Positions 26,790 through 36,387 of a stretch of 64,000 bases of DNA are shown in pieces. The notes beneath the pieces are model-generated. The model worked only from the letters and a program-made list of their open reading frames with translations. It searched no databases and was not told the DNA's origin. The stretch comes from Crocosphaera sp. UHCC 0190 (GTDB lineage Bacteria; Cyanobacteriota; Cyanobacteriia; Cyanobacteriales; Microcystaceae). A program made the translations under genes and the position numbers. The stretch covers positions 1 to 64,000 of the forward strand of contig NZ_JAYGHP010000014.1 of assembly GCF_034932065.1 (NCBI RefSeq), given 5' to 3'. Each line of letters opens with the position of its first letter. Within the stretch, counting starts at the first letter, position 1.

Positions 26790-27482
26790 ATGAAACCCTT
26801 AAAATACCTGATCGGACTGATCTTGTCCTTGGCGATCGCCATTACCCTAGTTGTCCCCCCGGCAACCGCAACAGGAGTCTATGATCTCCCTGTGTTGAAT
26901 GCAGGATCATCAATTTGGGTGGTAGATCAAGCGAATACGATTAGTTTATCTAATGAAAACGAATTAAGTAATCAGTTAAGCAAATTAGCAGAAAACACCG
27001 GAAATGAAGTTAGACTAATTGCTGTGCGTCGCTTAGACTATGACACCACGATCAAAAGCTTAGCGGATGATATTTTTGGCAAATGGTATCCCACCCCAGA
27101 AACACAAGCAAACCAGATCATCTTAGTAGTTGATACCTTCACTAATAATACTGCTCTACGTCAAGGAGAAGGGACTAAGGGCCTCTTAACGGATGATATT
27201 GCTACGAGTATTATTAAAGAAACCGTTGCCATTCCATTGCGAGATGGAGCAAAATATAATCAGGCATTTTTAGACGCAAGCGATCGCTTAGTTGCTGTCT
27301 TATCAGGTAATCCAGATCCCGGCCCCCCAGCGACTCAGGAAATTAACATCGAAAGCACTTTTACCAGTGCAGAAGACACCGACGACGCAAATGCGACTAC
27401 TTGGGTGATTGTTTTATTAGTGTTAGCCACTGCCATTCCTATGGCCACCTATTTTTGGTATATCGGTCTTCCTGGAAGATAA
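26790..27482 (+). CDS. psb32: TPM-domain protein, Psb32 family
   Basis: A 230-residue membrane-anchored lumenal or periplasmic protein. A signal peptide (about 1-28, ending ATATG) is followed by a TPM domain (about 40-180; SIWVVDQANTISLSNENELS and NQIILVVDTFTNNTALRQGE) and one C-terminal helix (about 203-222). This is the plan of Psb32/TLP18.3 proteins, which aid photosystem II repair or protect it from photodamage; TPM domains may have acid phosphatase activity. The short tail WYIGLPGR is on the cytoplasmic side. The gene stands alone between two palindromic elements. Confidence 0.85.
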   Translation: MKPLKYLIGLILSLAIAITLVVPPATATGVYDLPVLNAGSSIWVVDQANTISLSNENELSNQLSKLAENTGNEVRLIAVRRLDYDTTIKSLADDIFGKWYPTPETQANQIILVVDTFTNNTALRQGEGTKGLLTDDIATSIIKETVAIPLRDGAKYNQAFLDASDRLVAVLSGNPDPGPPATQEINIESTFTSAEDTDDANATTWVIVLLVLATAIPMATYFWYIGLPGR

Positions 27483-27497
27483 CTTAATTTTAATTCT

Positions 27498-27525
27498 GTA
27501 AGGGTTAACGGCCGTTAACCCTTAC
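27498..27525. repeat. 28-base perfect palindrome, family C
   Basis: Half-site GTAAGGGTTAACGG and its exact complement, 15 bases after the psb32 stop. The centre CGGCCG resembles the palindrome at 52520. It may act as a 3' hairpin but has no T-run. Confidence 0.88.
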
Positions 27526-27609
27526 AACCATAATGACAGATTCAAAAAAAACGCTATAATCAAACCGTACAGTCTAGTATAACCTTGACAGGAATTTTGG
27601 TAAACACAG

Positions 27610-28926
27610 ATGGGACAAGCAACAGAGTTGAAAAAATCCCTTTTCCCGAAACAGGGCAAACCTTGGATAATTGCCCTTTCTCTCCTAGGATTATGCTTAA
27701 TTGGAACAACGGCCATTTATACCCTGAAAATCAGCCGTAATGAGTCCCCAGAGTCATCTGTTACCACAGAGGTTAACCCCCCCAAAAAACAAGCCATTTC
27801 AGCATTAGGAAGACTCGAACCCTACGGAGAAGTGATCAAACTCGCACCACCACCCACCCAAGGAGGGGCCAAAATTAAACAATTATTAGTCAAAGAAGGG
27901 GATAAGGTAAAAGTAGGAGAAACCATTGCCATTTTAGATACGATTAACCAAAAACAAGCCGCCTTCAATGCAGCAAAAGAACAGGTAAAAGTTGCCCAAG
28001 CAAACTTAAATATTATTCAAGCAGGGGCCAAAACTGGAGAAATTGAAGCCCAAGCAGCCACTATTAAACAATTAGAGGCTGAATTAAGTGGAAAAATGGC
28101 AACAAATCAAGCAACAATTGCTCAATTAGAAAGGGAATTAGAGGGAGAAAAACAACAGCAAAGAGCGACAATTGAACGCTTAGAAGCAGAATTAAAAGAT
28201 GCTCAAAGGGACTATCAAAGATATGAAAATTTAGCCCAAGATGGGGTAATTTCTCAATCAGACTTAGATCAGCGTCAACTCAAATTAGAACAATCGGAAA
28301 AAAGTTTACTAGAAGGGCAAGAAAAGCTGAAGAAAACTGTCAATACTTTAACGGAACAAATTATTGCAGAAAAAGCCAGTTCTCGTCAAGATATTAATAC
28401 TTTAACCCAAGAAATTTCCTCGGCGAAAGCAACCTTAAATCGTATTGCTGAAGTGCGTCCAGTTGATGTGCAAAAAGCCCAAGCAGAAGTGGATCAAGCG
28501 ATGGCAAAATTACAAGAATCCAAAGCTGATTTAGACTTAGTTTATATTAAGTCTCCCCTCGCTGGACAAATCTTGAAAATCAATACTTATCCAGGGGAAA
28601 AAGCTGACGATACTAACGGCATTGTGGAACTAGGAAAAACCGAGCAAATGATGGTCATTGCCGAGGTATATGAAAGCGAAATTAATCAGGTTAAAATTGG
28701 GCAAAAAGCCCTCATAAAAAGTGATAATAATAGCTTTGCAGGGCAATTAGAAGGAACCGTTAATAATATAGGTTTACAAATTGGGAAAAAAGATGTTTTA
28801 GATACTGATCCTGCTGCTGATGTTGATGTCAGAGTAGTTGAAGTAAAAATCCTATTAACCCCAGAAGCAAGTCAAAAAGTTTCGGGATTAACTTATGCCA
28901 AAGTTATCACAGAAATTCAGTTATAA
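27610..28926 (+). CDS. devB: DevB-like membrane fusion protein of an ABC exporter
   Basis: A 438-residue HlyD-family periplasmic adaptor. A membrane anchor (about 19-38) is followed by a lipoyl/barrel-sandwich half (GRLEPYGEVIKLAPPP), a long alpha-helical hairpin (about 115-300, Gln/Glu-rich coiled coil), the returning lipoyl half (DLVYIKSPLAGQILKINTYP) and a beta-barrel domain. This matches DevB of the DevBCA exporter, which with TolC exports heterocyst glycolipids in Anabaena; in a unicellular strain the substrate is unknown. devC starts five bases downstream. No outer-membrane TolC gene is nearby. Confidence 0.9.
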   Translation: MGQATELKKSLFPKQGKPWIIALSLLGLCLIGTTAIYTLKISRNESPESSVTTEVNPPKKQAISALGRLEPYGEVIKLAPPPTQGGAKIKQLLVKEGDKVKVGETIAILDTINQKQAAFNAAKEQVKVAQANLNIIQAGAKTGEIEAQAATIKQLEAELSGKMATNQATIAQLERELEGEKQQQRATIERLEAELKDAQRDYQRYENLAQDGVISQSDLDQRQLKLEQSEKSLLEGQEKLKKTVNTLTEQIIAEKASSRQDINTLTQEISSAKATLNRIAEVRPVDVQKAQAEVDQAMAKLQESKADLDLVYIKSPLAGQILKINTYPGEKADDTNGIVELGKTEQMMVIAEVYESEINQVKIGQKALIKSDNNSFAGQLEGTVNNIGLQIGKKDVLDTDPAADVDVRVVEVKILLTPEASQKVSGLTYAKVITEIQL

Positions 28927-28931
28927 TTATC

Positions 28932-30083
28932 ATGAAAACACCCCTTTCTTGGTTACAATTAACCCATGAAAAAACCCGCTTATTAGTTGCCTTAGCGGGA
29001 ATTGGATTTGCTGATGTTTTAATGTTTATGCAGTTAGGGTTTAGGGATGCTTTATTTAATAGTTCTGTGCGACTGCATGAAAGTTTACAAGGTGATATTT
29101 TTATCCTCAATTCTAAAACCGATAGTCTAACGGGAATTAGAAGTTTTTCCCAACGAAGATTATATGATGTTTTGGGTGTTGATAAAGTCCAAAATGTTAC
29201 TCCAATATATATTGGTCTTTCACCTTGGAAAAATCCCATAGAAAGGAAAACTCGCACTGTTTTTGTTGTCGGCTTAAATCCTGATAAAAATGTTATTCAA
29301 TTGCCAGGAATTACCGAAAATATATCCTTGACAAAACAACAGGATACGGTTTTATTTGATCGGCTTTCTCGGAAAGAGTTTGGCCCTATTCCTGAGTTAT
29401 TTAATTCAGGAAAAACAGTCAAAGTTGAAGTAGGAAACAGACAGATAAAAGTGGGAGAACTCTTTGCTGTGGGGACTTCTTTTGGTGCTGATGGAACTAT
29501 TGTCACCAGTGATATTAATTTTTTGCGCTTATTTCCTGAGCGAGAAAAGGGCTTAATTGATATTGGGGTAATTGAATTAAAACCGGATGGAAATATAGCA
29601 GAAGTATTACAGTTTTTGCGAACAAATTTTGCTAGTGAAGACATTACTTTTTATACAAAAAAAGAATTTATTCAACATGAGAAAAGTTACTGGAAAAATC
29701 GGACAGCAATTGGCTTTATTTTCACCCTAGGAACCATTATGGGTTTTGTGGTAGGGACAGTGATTGTTTATCAGATTTTGTATACAGATGTCGCCGATCA
29801 TTTACCAGAATATGCCACCTTAAAAGCCATGGGATACACCGATTTTTATCTTTTAACGGTTGTATTTCAAGAAGCCATTATCTTAGGATTAGTTGGCTTT
29901 CTTCCCGGTTTATCTTTTTCGATGTTACTATATTATAATGCGGCTAAAGCCACCGGATTACCAATCATGATGGTAACATCTAGGGCGATTACAGTTTTAA
30001 TTTTAACAATTATTATGTGTTGTGTCTCAGGAATGATTGCTGTGGGTAAATTACGGGCGGCTGATCCAGCAGATATCTTTTAA
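28932..30083 (+). CDS. devC: DevC-like ABC exporter permease
   Basis: A 383-residue FtsX/MacB-type permease. The first membrane helix (about 17-37) is followed by a large periplasmic domain (about 45-250) and three helices near the end (about 260-282, 308-330 and 345-368), the four-helix plan of this family. Motifs such as GFADVLMFMQLGFRDALFNS and DHLPEYATLKAMGYTDFYLL are typical of cyanobacterial DevC. It lies between the fusion protein and ATPase genes with gaps of five and ten bases, so the three form one operon. Confidence 0.92.
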   Translation: MKTPLSWLQLTHEKTRLLVALAGIGFADVLMFMQLGFRDALFNSSVRLHESLQGDIFILNSKTDSLTGIRSFSQRRLYDVLGVDKVQNVTPIYIGLSPWKNPIERKTRTVFVVGLNPDKNVIQLPGITENISLTKQQDTVLFDRLSRKEFGPIPELFNSGKTVKVEVGNRQIKVGELFAVGTSFGADGTIVTSDINFLRLFPEREKGLIDIGVIELKPDGNIAEVLQFLRTNFASEDITFYTKKEFIQHEKSYWKNRTAIGFIFTLGTIMGFVVGTVIVYQILYTDVADHLPEYATLKAMGYTDFYLLTVVFQEAIILGLVGFLPGLSFSMLLYYNAAKATGLPIMMVTSRAITVLILTIIMCCVSGMIAVGKLRAADPADIF

Positions 30084-30093
30084 ACTATAAATT

Positions 30094-30792
30094 ATGAATA
30101 ACAAACCTGTGATTGAGATTCAAAATTTAGATCATTATTTTGGAAAAGGAGAACTCAGAAAACAAATTCTTTTTCAGATTAATTTGACCCTGAAATCAGG
30201 AGATGTTGTCATTTTAAAAGGGCCATCAGGTTCAGGAAAAACCACCTTATTAACCTTAATGGGAGGCTTACGATCTGCCCAAACGGGAAGTCTTAAAGTC
30301 TTAGGACAAGAAATAGTAGGCGCGAAGAAAAATCAGTTAGTAAAAATTCGCCGTAATATTGGTTACATTTTCCAATCTCATAATCTTTTAGAATGCTTAA
30401 CAGCGAGACAAAATGTCCAAATGTCCTTAGAATTACACCCCCAATATTCCAGGGCAGAAATTAAACAAAAATCCATCGAAATGTTACAAGCTGTAGGATT
30501 AAGCGATCGCCTTAACTATTATCCGCAAAATCTTTCAGGGGGACAAAAACAAAGAGTTGCGATCGCCCGCGCTTTAGTGAGTCATCCTCAGCTAGTATTA
30601 GCAGATGAACCGACGGCATCTCTTGATAGTAAATCCGGTCATGATGTGGTCAATATTATGCAAAAATTAGCCAAAGAACAGGGATGCACCATTTTAATTG
30701 TTACCCATGATAACCGCATTTTAGATGTAGCTGATCGGATAGTTGAATTGGAAGATGGCCACCTTAAGCAAACTGTATTAACCATGAATTAG
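30094..30792 (+). CDS. devA: DevA-like ABC exporter ATPase
   Basis: A 232-residue nucleotide-binding subunit of the MacB/LolD class. Walker A is GPSGSGKTTLL, the signature is [16 protein letters not shown], Walker B is LVLADEPTASLD and the H-loop is ILIVTHDNRI. It is the third gene of the devBCA operon and should energise DevC. Such systems work by mechanotransmission, driving periplasmic extrusion through a TolC-type duct without moving substrate across the inner membrane. Confidence 0.94.
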   Translation: MNNKPVIEIQNLDHYFGKGELRKQILFQINLTLKSGDVVILKGPSGSGKTTLLTLMGGLRSAQTGSLKVLGQEIVGAKKNQLVKIRRNIGYIFQSHNLLECLTARQNVQMSLELHPQYSRAEIKQKSIEMLQAVGLSDRLNYYPQNLSGGQKQRVAIARALVSHPQLVLADEPTASLDSKSGHDVVNIMQKLAKEQGCTILIVTHDNRILDVADRIVELEDGHLKQTVLTMN

Positions 30793-30855
30793 ACTGATGA
30801 TTTTAATAACATTTAGAATAAGTTAAAGCTTATTCATTTAAACCCAAAAATATAT

Positions 30856-31854
30856 ATGAAAAGAAGCTGGGAAATCATTAAAAAAATGGGGTTAGGAGCA
30901 ATTCCTATCCTGCAACTTAGAGAATCATTATTTCAAGAATCCCAATTAACCCAAAATTATTTAATTCTCAGTCTTGGTTCCTGTTTAATTGCTACTTTGG
31001 GATTAATTATTAATAGTGCAGCCGTGATTATTGGGGCGATGATTATTGCTCCATTAATGTTACCATTACGGGGTTTTTCCTTTGCTACCTTAGAAGGAGA
31101 TATTGAGCTATTACGTCGTAGTTTTAATGCTATTTTTATCGGGACTTTTTTATCTATTGTTTGTTCTTGGATTGTTGGTTTAATTGTCTCTATTCCTGAG
31201 TTTGGCGGAGAAATTTTGTCGAGAACACAACCAACCTTAATTGACTTATTAATTGCGATTTTCGCGGGGGGAGTTAGTGGTTATGCGAAGATTCGTCCTT
31301 CTGTTGGAGATGCGATTCCTGGTACAGCAATCGCCGTTGCTTTAATGCCACCTCTTTGTGTTGTTGGCCTCGCGTTAGCTCAAGGAGAATGGCAAATTGC
31401 ATCAGGGGCCGGCCTACTTTATTTAACTAATTTAATTGGCATTAATTTAGCCTGTGTTATTATCTATTTTTTAGGAGGATATGCCAAAAGTAATGAGTTA
31501 GCCAGAACCTTATCTTGGGGGGTTTCGCTAATTTTAATTATGCTGTTAGCCATCCCTTTAGGGATTAGTTTTTGGCAATTAATTAGTAAAGCAAAAATTC
31601 ATGATTCCATTGAAGAAATTTTAGTCACACGCTCCCTAGTCAATCGGCGAGATGTTAAAGTTTTTAATGTGAGTATTAACTGGCGTAAACAGCCTCCTGT
31701 TGTGTTAGTTAAGGTGCGATCAGTTGATCCGATTGAACCCAATGAAGTCAAAATAGTAGAAACACGCTTAAAAAATGAATTAGAACATTCTTTTGAAGTG
31801 ATTTTTGAAGTCACCCCAACTCAAATCATAAAAACATCAGATCAAGATAAATAA
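30856..31854 (+). CDS. DUF389 family membrane protein
   Basis: A 332-residue integral membrane protein with the DUF389 core: LINSAAVIIGAMIIAPLMLP (about 50-70) and GAVSGYAKIRPS-like and AIPGTAIAVALMPPLCVVGL segments. About six helices occupy residues 35-240; the C-terminal ~90 residues form a soluble domain (about 245-325). Function is unknown. It starts 64 bases after devA on the same strand and ends at a clear terminator, so it could be read with devBCA, although the gap may contain a promoter. Confidence 0.88.
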   Translation: MKRSWEIIKKMGLGAIPILQLRESLFQESQLTQNYLILSLGSCLIATLGLIINSAAVIIGAMIIAPLMLPLRGFSFATLEGDIELLRRSFNAIFIGTFLSIVCSWIVGLIVSIPEFGGEILSRTQPTLIDLLIAIFAGGVSGYAKIRPSVGDAIPGTAIAVALMPPLCVVGLALAQGEWQIASGAGLLYLTNLIGINLACVIIYFLGGYAKSNELARTLSWGVSLILIMLLAIPLGISFWQLISKAKIHDSIEEILVTRSLVNRRDVKVFNVSINWRKQPPVVLVKVRSVDPIEPNEVKIVETRLKNELEHSFEVIFEVTPTQIIKTSDQDK

Positions 31855-31857
31855 GGG

Positions 31858-31895
31858 AGGCAAAATGACATAACTTAATGGGGTTTTGCCTTTTT
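31858..31895 (+). terminator. intrinsic terminator after DUF389 gene
   Basis: Arms AGGCAAAA and TTTTGCCT enclose an 18-base loop and are followed by TTTT. It begins four bases past the stop and ends before the convergent gene. Confidence 0.75.
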
Positions 31896-31924
31896 CCTAC
31901 TGCTTGATCTGATCGATTATAATG

Positions 31925-32695
31925 TTAAGGAATAACACGAACCCGACGAGTAATTAAGACAATGCCATCACTGCGGACTAAAATAGCAGAAAGCCAACGA
32001 TTTTGGGCTTTATCTTCCGCCGGAACTCGTTTAAATAGTCCCCCAGATTGTAATAATTCTAATTCCATTTTTGACGGTTCTAAATAGCGATCAGAATCAA
32101 TTTTTTCAGCCATGGCCATACCCGCTAATAATTCATCGGTCAAAGGTTCATCTACAATGACATCAAAATCAAAAGCTTCCCCAAGTTTTACCGTTTCTGG
32201 TACGTTTACCATAACTTTTGGCGGATGTTCACCAGAGGTAAGTTTAGTTTCTTCTGAGAGAATTTCTTGACGAATCAGTTTGTCATCCTGAAAGGTTTGA
32301 CGGGATTTAATTTTTGCCTCTAATTGAACCTTTCTCGCATTTTTTTCACTGGTTCCTGTAACCATTGTGACAGTTTCAACAACCCAACCTTTGCCATCTT
32401 TTTCCCAGGACAAAAGTTCAGTTTTATATTCCAAATTGGGATAATCTTTCCACAGCTTTTGTAACCCTTGGGAAAATTCGCCTAACATCAACCCATCAGC
32501 CGTGACATACTGATCGCTATACAAAGATTTTATCCGTTCCATGTCCTGTCGATTGGCCGCTGCATCAATTTGGGTGATGAGGGACTTTAATTCAATGGGG
32601 GCCTTGTCAGGACTCTCCGCACGGAGTGCGGAATGACCCCCTAAGCTCAATCCAAAACCGAGTACAATCGAGAGGAACCAACGTCGATACATCAT
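31925..32695 (-). CDS. exported protein with NTF2-like domain
   Basis: A 256-residue protein with a signal peptide (about 1-26; MYRRWFLSIVLGFGLSLGG, cut near LRAES). Residues ~35-145 resemble an NTF2/SnoaL-like fold (LITQIDAAANRQDMERIKSL, YVTADGLMLGEFSQGLQKLW). The second half (about 155-256) looks like a beta-sandwich (VMVNVPETVKLGEAFDFDVI) and ends RRVRVIP. I recognise it as a conserved cyanobacterial exported protein but know no function. It diverges from murG with a 74-base intergenic gap, so the two promoters are close together. Confidence 0.65.
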   Translation of the reverse strand: MMYRRWFLSIVLGFGLSLGGHSALRAESPDKAPIELKSLITQIDAAANRQDMERIKSLYSDQYVTADGLMLGEFSQGLQKLWKDYPNLEYKTELLSWEKDGKGWVVETVTMVTGTSEKNARKVQLEAKIKSRQTFQDDKLIRQEILSEETKLTSGEHPPKVMVNVPETVKLGEAFDFDVIVDEPLTDELLAGMAMAEKIDSDRYLEPSKMELELLQSGGLFKRVPAEDKAQNRWLSAILVRSDGIVLITRRVRVIP

Positions 32696-32769
32696 CCGTC
32701 TACCTTGTTTGGGGTATCCTGGTTTACAATACAGGATTTCTGGCTTATTGTAACGAAAATTTTGTGCTT

Positions 32770-33825
32770 ATGGTTCGTTTATTAATTGCTGCGAGTGGGA
32801 CAGGGGGCCATGTATTTCCGGCCCTTGCTGTTGCAGAAAATTTACCGGATTACCAGATTGAATGGTTGGGGGTTCCTGACCGTCTGGAACAAACTTTAGT
32901 CGGCGATCGCTATCCCTTACATACTATCTCAGTCGAAGGCTTTCAAACTCGTTCTCCCCTTAAAAAGTTACAGATTGTTTTCGGGTTAATTGGGTCAATT
33001 TTTCAAGTCAGAAAGTTGATAAAACAGCAGCAAATTGACTTAGTATTTACCACAGGGGGATATATTGCTAGTCCTGCTATTTTAGCCGCCCGTTTAGCAG
33101 GAATTCCCGCAATTCTTCATGAATCTAATTTTATTCCTGGTAAGGTAACAAAGCTTTTAAGTCGTTTTTGTGACACGGTTGCTTTGGGGTTTGAAGGAAC
33201 AGCAAAATATTTGCCCCAGACTCCGACAATTTGGGTTAGTACCCCTGTGCGATCGCAATTTTATACACCCCAACAACCTTTAGACTTAAATATCCCTGAA
33301 AATGCCCCTTTAATTGTGGTTGTAGGTGGTTCTCAAGGGGCCGTATCCGTCAATCAATTGGTGCGTCAATCTGTTCCTGCTTGGTTAGAATTGGGGGCTT
33401 ATGTGGTACATTTAACGGGAAATAATGACCCTGATGTTGATAGTTTTACCCATGCTCAATACATTTCTTTGCCTTTTTATGAGAATATGGCGGGACTTTT
33501 ACAACGGGCAAATTTGGCGGTAAGTCGTGCGGGTTCAGGGACATTAACTGAGTTAGCGATTACTCACACTCCTGCTATTTTAATTCCCTATCCTTTTGCA
33601 GCAGAAGATCATCAATCTTACAATGCTAAGGTGTTTGTTGAAGCAGGAGCAGCTTATGTTTATGCTCAGCAAGAATTAACTGCTGAAAAATTAACCGAAT
33701 CGGTGTTAGATTTATTAAAAAACAAAGATAAGCTACAAGAAATGTCACAAAAATCTGAAAGTTTAGCAGTGATAGATAGCGCACAAAAATTAGCGAAATT
33801 AATTAAAAGCTATGGAGGAAGTTAG
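32770..33825 (+). CDS. murG: MurG N-acetylglucosaminyltransferase
   Basis: MurG transfers GlcNAc from UDP-GlcNAc to lipid I, giving lipid II for peptidoglycan. The 351-residue GT28 enzyme begins at ATG 32770 (MVRLLIAASGTGGHVFPALA), which places the first glycine loop at the N-terminus; an upstream in-frame start would add 48 unconserved residues. Other signatures are TTGGYIASPAILAARLAGIP, HESNFIPGKV, VVVGGSQGAVSVN and SRAGSGTLTELAITHTPAIL. It is monocistronic here and not in a dcw cluster, as is usual in cyanobacteria. Confidence 0.96.
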   Translation: MVRLLIAASGTGGHVFPALAVAENLPDYQIEWLGVPDRLEQTLVGDRYPLHTISVEGFQTRSPLKKLQIVFGLIGSIFQVRKLIKQQQIDLVFTTGGYIASPAILAARLAGIPAILHESNFIPGKVTKLLSRFCDTVALGFEGTAKYLPQTPTIWVSTPVRSQFYTPQQPLDLNIPENAPLIVVVGGSQGAVSVNQLVRQSVPAWLELGAYVVHLTGNNDPDVDSFTHAQYISLPFYENMAGLLQRANLAVSRAGSGTLTELAITHTPAILIPYPFAAEDHQSYNAKVFVEAGAAYVYAQQELTAEKLTESVLDLLKNKDKLQEMSQKSESLAVIDSAQKLAKLIKSYGGS

Positions 33826-33907
33826 ATTTTTCTAAATTTATCAACTATAGTTTAAATCTAGTTCTTATGATCGTGAAAATATGTCTTGATGGCAGACACT
33901 TTATTAG

Positions 33908-34822
33908 TTATTTATGACGACGACTGCCAAATAAATGAGTATAAACATAGGTGAATTCACACCCTAAAAAAAAGATTTGACAAATTATATAAATCCAAAA
34001 TAATAATACCATAAACCCCCCAATTACCCCATAAGCTTGGAATTGTTCACCAATACGAATTACGCCACTTCCAACTAAACCCTGAAGCAAGGAAAATAAG
34101 CTAACAGTAATTAAAGCACCTAACCAAATATCGCCCCATTTGACTCTTGGAGAAGGCAGAGTCTTAAATAATACCATAACGACTAACGTTAAAAGCAAAA
34201 ATGTAACGCCAACTTGTAAAGTATTCCAAAGTAATGCTTCATCTACTTTAAACCAGCTAACCATTTGTTCTACATCTTTGAGGAGTTTTAAAATTATTTT
34301 TAAAGCAATATTAGACAATAGGGAAATTAAGATTAAAGCGGTTGTACTTAGTACCAGTAAGAAAGCCACAATTTGATTTTTAATAAAGTCAATGACTTGC
34401 CAAATCCAACCATCACGAATAATTCTATTTTCATGAACTTTCCAAATTTTATCTACGGCTCGATTTAAGGCATTAAAAATACGACTTGCCGTAATAAATA
34501 AAATAGCAAAACCAATTAATCCCGCCCCTAAACTGCTCTCATTGAGGTGGACTAAGGTACTTTCTACTATTTTATACGCTTCCAGAGGTAAAGCCCCTTT
34601 AGCAAAGGTTAAAATCTGACTATAAGCACTGGTATAGGGGCCGAGAATTAACCCTGTAATACTGAGAATAACCAGTAAGATAGGGAAGAGGGAAAAGATA
34701 GCATAATAAGATAGTGCTGCTCCCATCTCTAAGCATTCGTCTCGTTGCCATTTGATGATAGTACGGGTAAATAATTGTACTATTTTGGATGAAAGTAGGC
34801 GAGTTTGCACAAATTCAATCAC
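33908..34822 (-). CDS. YihY/BrkB family inner-membrane protein
   Basis: A 304-residue integral membrane protein with about six helices between residues 32 and 290. Family marks are the early ALSYYAIFSLFPILLVILSI and the later FKTLPSPRVKWGDIWLGALI and YGVIGGFMVLLFWIYIICQI. The family was once misnamed RNase BN; its actual function is unsettled. It is convergent with murG and stands alone. Confidence 0.9.
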   Translation of the reverse strand: MIEFVQTRLLSSKIVQLFTRTIIKWQRDECLEMGAALSYYAIFSLFPILLVILSITGLILGPYTSAYSQILTFAKGALPLEAYKIVESTLVHLNESSLGAGLIGFAILFITASRIFNALNRAVDKIWKVHENRIIRDGWIWQVIDFIKNQIVAFLLVLSTTALILISLLSNIALKIILKLLKDVEQMVSWFKVDEALLWNTLQVGVTFLLLTLVVMVLFKTLPSPRVKWGDIWLGALITVSLFSLLQGLVGSGVIRIGEQFQAYGVIGGFMVLLFWIYIICQIFFLGCEFTYVYTHLFGSRRHK

Positions 34823-34980
34823 GATGAGTTATTGATCAAGAATGGTCATAAATAATTAAATTTTAATTGATTAATTGTTGATTAGCATTAAACGGTTAAA
34901 TAAGTTTTAGTTACATTATTGAGTACATTTGATCGCCCAAAGATAGTCCCCTTCCTCTCCCCGATATTGGTGAAGAAGAA

Positions 34981-35523
34981 TTAGCTTAATAACTTAGTTG
35001 GTAAACCATCAATACTCTGTTGATTTTTCTTTGCCCAATAATCATAAATTCCATTTTTTCCTTTTTTCTCCGCCCATTCCATTAATAATTCTCTGGTTTC
35101 TTGATATTCATAAATTGGTACACCAAACCCACAGGAAGTCTGCACAGAATTAAGGGTTAATAAGATAATTTGTCGTTGTCCATGAAAAGAAGAAAAATAA
35201 CCCGAAAAATTGTCCCAGGCTTCATCTCTGGGACGAATAACTCGGCCATTACCATAGAGACGAAGAATTAAAGGTTTATCCGAAAAACTACAAAACATGA
35301 TCGTCATGCGTCCATTTTCTTCGAGATGAGCAGAGGTTTCATTACCACTCCCTGTTAAGTCAAGATAACCCACAGTTTGCTCATCTAAACAGCGAAAAGT
35401 ATCAATTCCTTTCGGAGATAAATTAATCCTTCCCTCCGTGGGTGCTGTCGCTGTAAAGAAGATTTTTTGTTCCTCAATAAACTGCATTAATTCCGGGGTT
35501 AAGTTAGGATAAAATTTAGACAT
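34981..35523 (-). CDS. pyridoxamine 5'-phosphate oxidase-fold protein
   Basis: A 180-residue flavin-binding split-barrel protein. ATG 35523 (MSKFYPNLTPELMQFIEEQK) is the likely start; reading from TTG 35532 adds three residues. The motifs KIFFTATAPTEGRINLSPKG and VGYLDLTGSGNETSAHLEEN are typical of PPOX-like proteins that bind FMN or F420, and of many putative general-stress or reductase proteins. True PdxH catalytic residues are not evident, so vitamin B6 synthesis is not assigned. It diverges from the ABC ATPase gene. Confidence 0.82.
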   Translation of the reverse strand: MSKFYPNLTPELMQFIEEQKIFFTATAPTEGRINLSPKGIDTFRCLDEQTVGYLDLTGSGNETSAHLEENGRMTIMFCSFSDKPLILRLYGNGRVIRPRDEAWDNFSGYFSSFHGQRQIILLTLNSVQTSCGFGVPIYEYQETRELLMEWAEKKGKNGIYDYWAKKNQQSIDGLPTKLLS

Positions 35524-35610
35524 TTTCTGCAAGATAATAGTGAATAGTTAACCAACAAAAATCAAGAATTTATGTTATCATAAAAAGACAACAAAGTCCT
35601 CAAGATCATC

Positions 35611-36387
35611 ATGACTTCAGACAGTCTTTCCCTAACCCAAAACAGTCCCCAAACGAACAAACCCTCTCCCCTTTATCATCCCATTATTATTCGCCTCGAA
35701 AAAATCACAAAAGTCTATGGGAGTGGTAATACCATCGTGCAGGCCCTAGATAACATTAATCTAAGCATCGAAAAAGGGGAATACTGCACCATTATGGGGG
35801 CATCAGGCTCAGGAAAATCTACTTTGATGAATATTATTGGCTGTCTTGACCGCCCCACATCAGGAAGCTATTATTTAGATAATCTGGACGTATCTCGGTT
35901 GCCTGACTCGGAACTCGCCGCCATCCGTAACGGGAAAATTGGCTTTGTTTTTCAACAATTCCATCTCTTGTCCCAAATGACAGCCCTAGAAAACGTCATT
36001 TTGCCGATGATCTACGCGGGCATTCCTCCTCAACAACGCCGCGATCGCGCCCTAGAAGCCCTAGAAAAAGTGGGATTAGGGAATCGTATTAACAATAAGC
36101 CTAATCAACTCTCAGGGGGGCAACAACAACGGGTGGCTATTGCCCGCGCTATTGTTAACGATCCCATTTTACTCCTAGCCGATGAACCAACAGGGGCCCT
36201 AGACTCTCGCACAACTGACGAAATCTTAGAGATTTTTGAGGAACTCAATCAGCTAAACATTACCATTGTCGTCGTCACCCATGAAGCAGAAGTGGCTCGC
36301 CATTCTCAACGGGTGATCTGGTTTCGAGATGGCCAGGTAGTTCATGCCAATCTTAACCCCAATCAGCTACATTCCGTTACCCAGTAG
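35611..36387 (+). CDS. ABC transporter ATPase, MacB/LolD type
   Basis: A 258-residue nucleotide-binding protein. Walker A is [11 protein letters not shown], the signature is [16 protein letters not shown], Walker B is [13 protein letters not shown] and the H-loop is [10 protein letters not shown] ~25-residue Ser/Pro-rich segment precedes the ABC core. Its sequence class normally works with a four-helix permease and a membrane fusion protein, but neither is adjacent, so it is an orphan ATPase whose partners must lie elsewhere. The neighbouring genes are unrelated. Confidence 0.92.
   Translation: MTSDSLSLTQNSPQTNKPSPLYHPIIIRLEKITKVYGSGNTIVQALDNINLSIEKGEYCTIMGASGSGKSTLMNIIGCLDRPTSGSYYLDNLDVSRLPDSELAAIRNGKIGFVFQQFHLLSQMTALENVILPMIYAGIPPQQRRDRALEALEKVGLGNRINNKPNQLSGGQQQRVAIARAIVNDPILLLADEPTGALDSRTTDEILEIFEELNQLNITIVVVTHEAEVARHSQRVIWFRDGQVVHANLNPNQLHSVTQ

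Noticed and set aside
27610-30792. DevBCA as proof of a heterocyst-forming organism
   Set aside because: DevBCA-type exporters are widespread in unicellular cyanobacteria, and nothing else here indicates heterocysts.
32626-32769. Upstream extension of MurG
   Set aside because: The 48 extra residues are unconserved and overlap the divergent gene; the family N-terminus starts at 32770.
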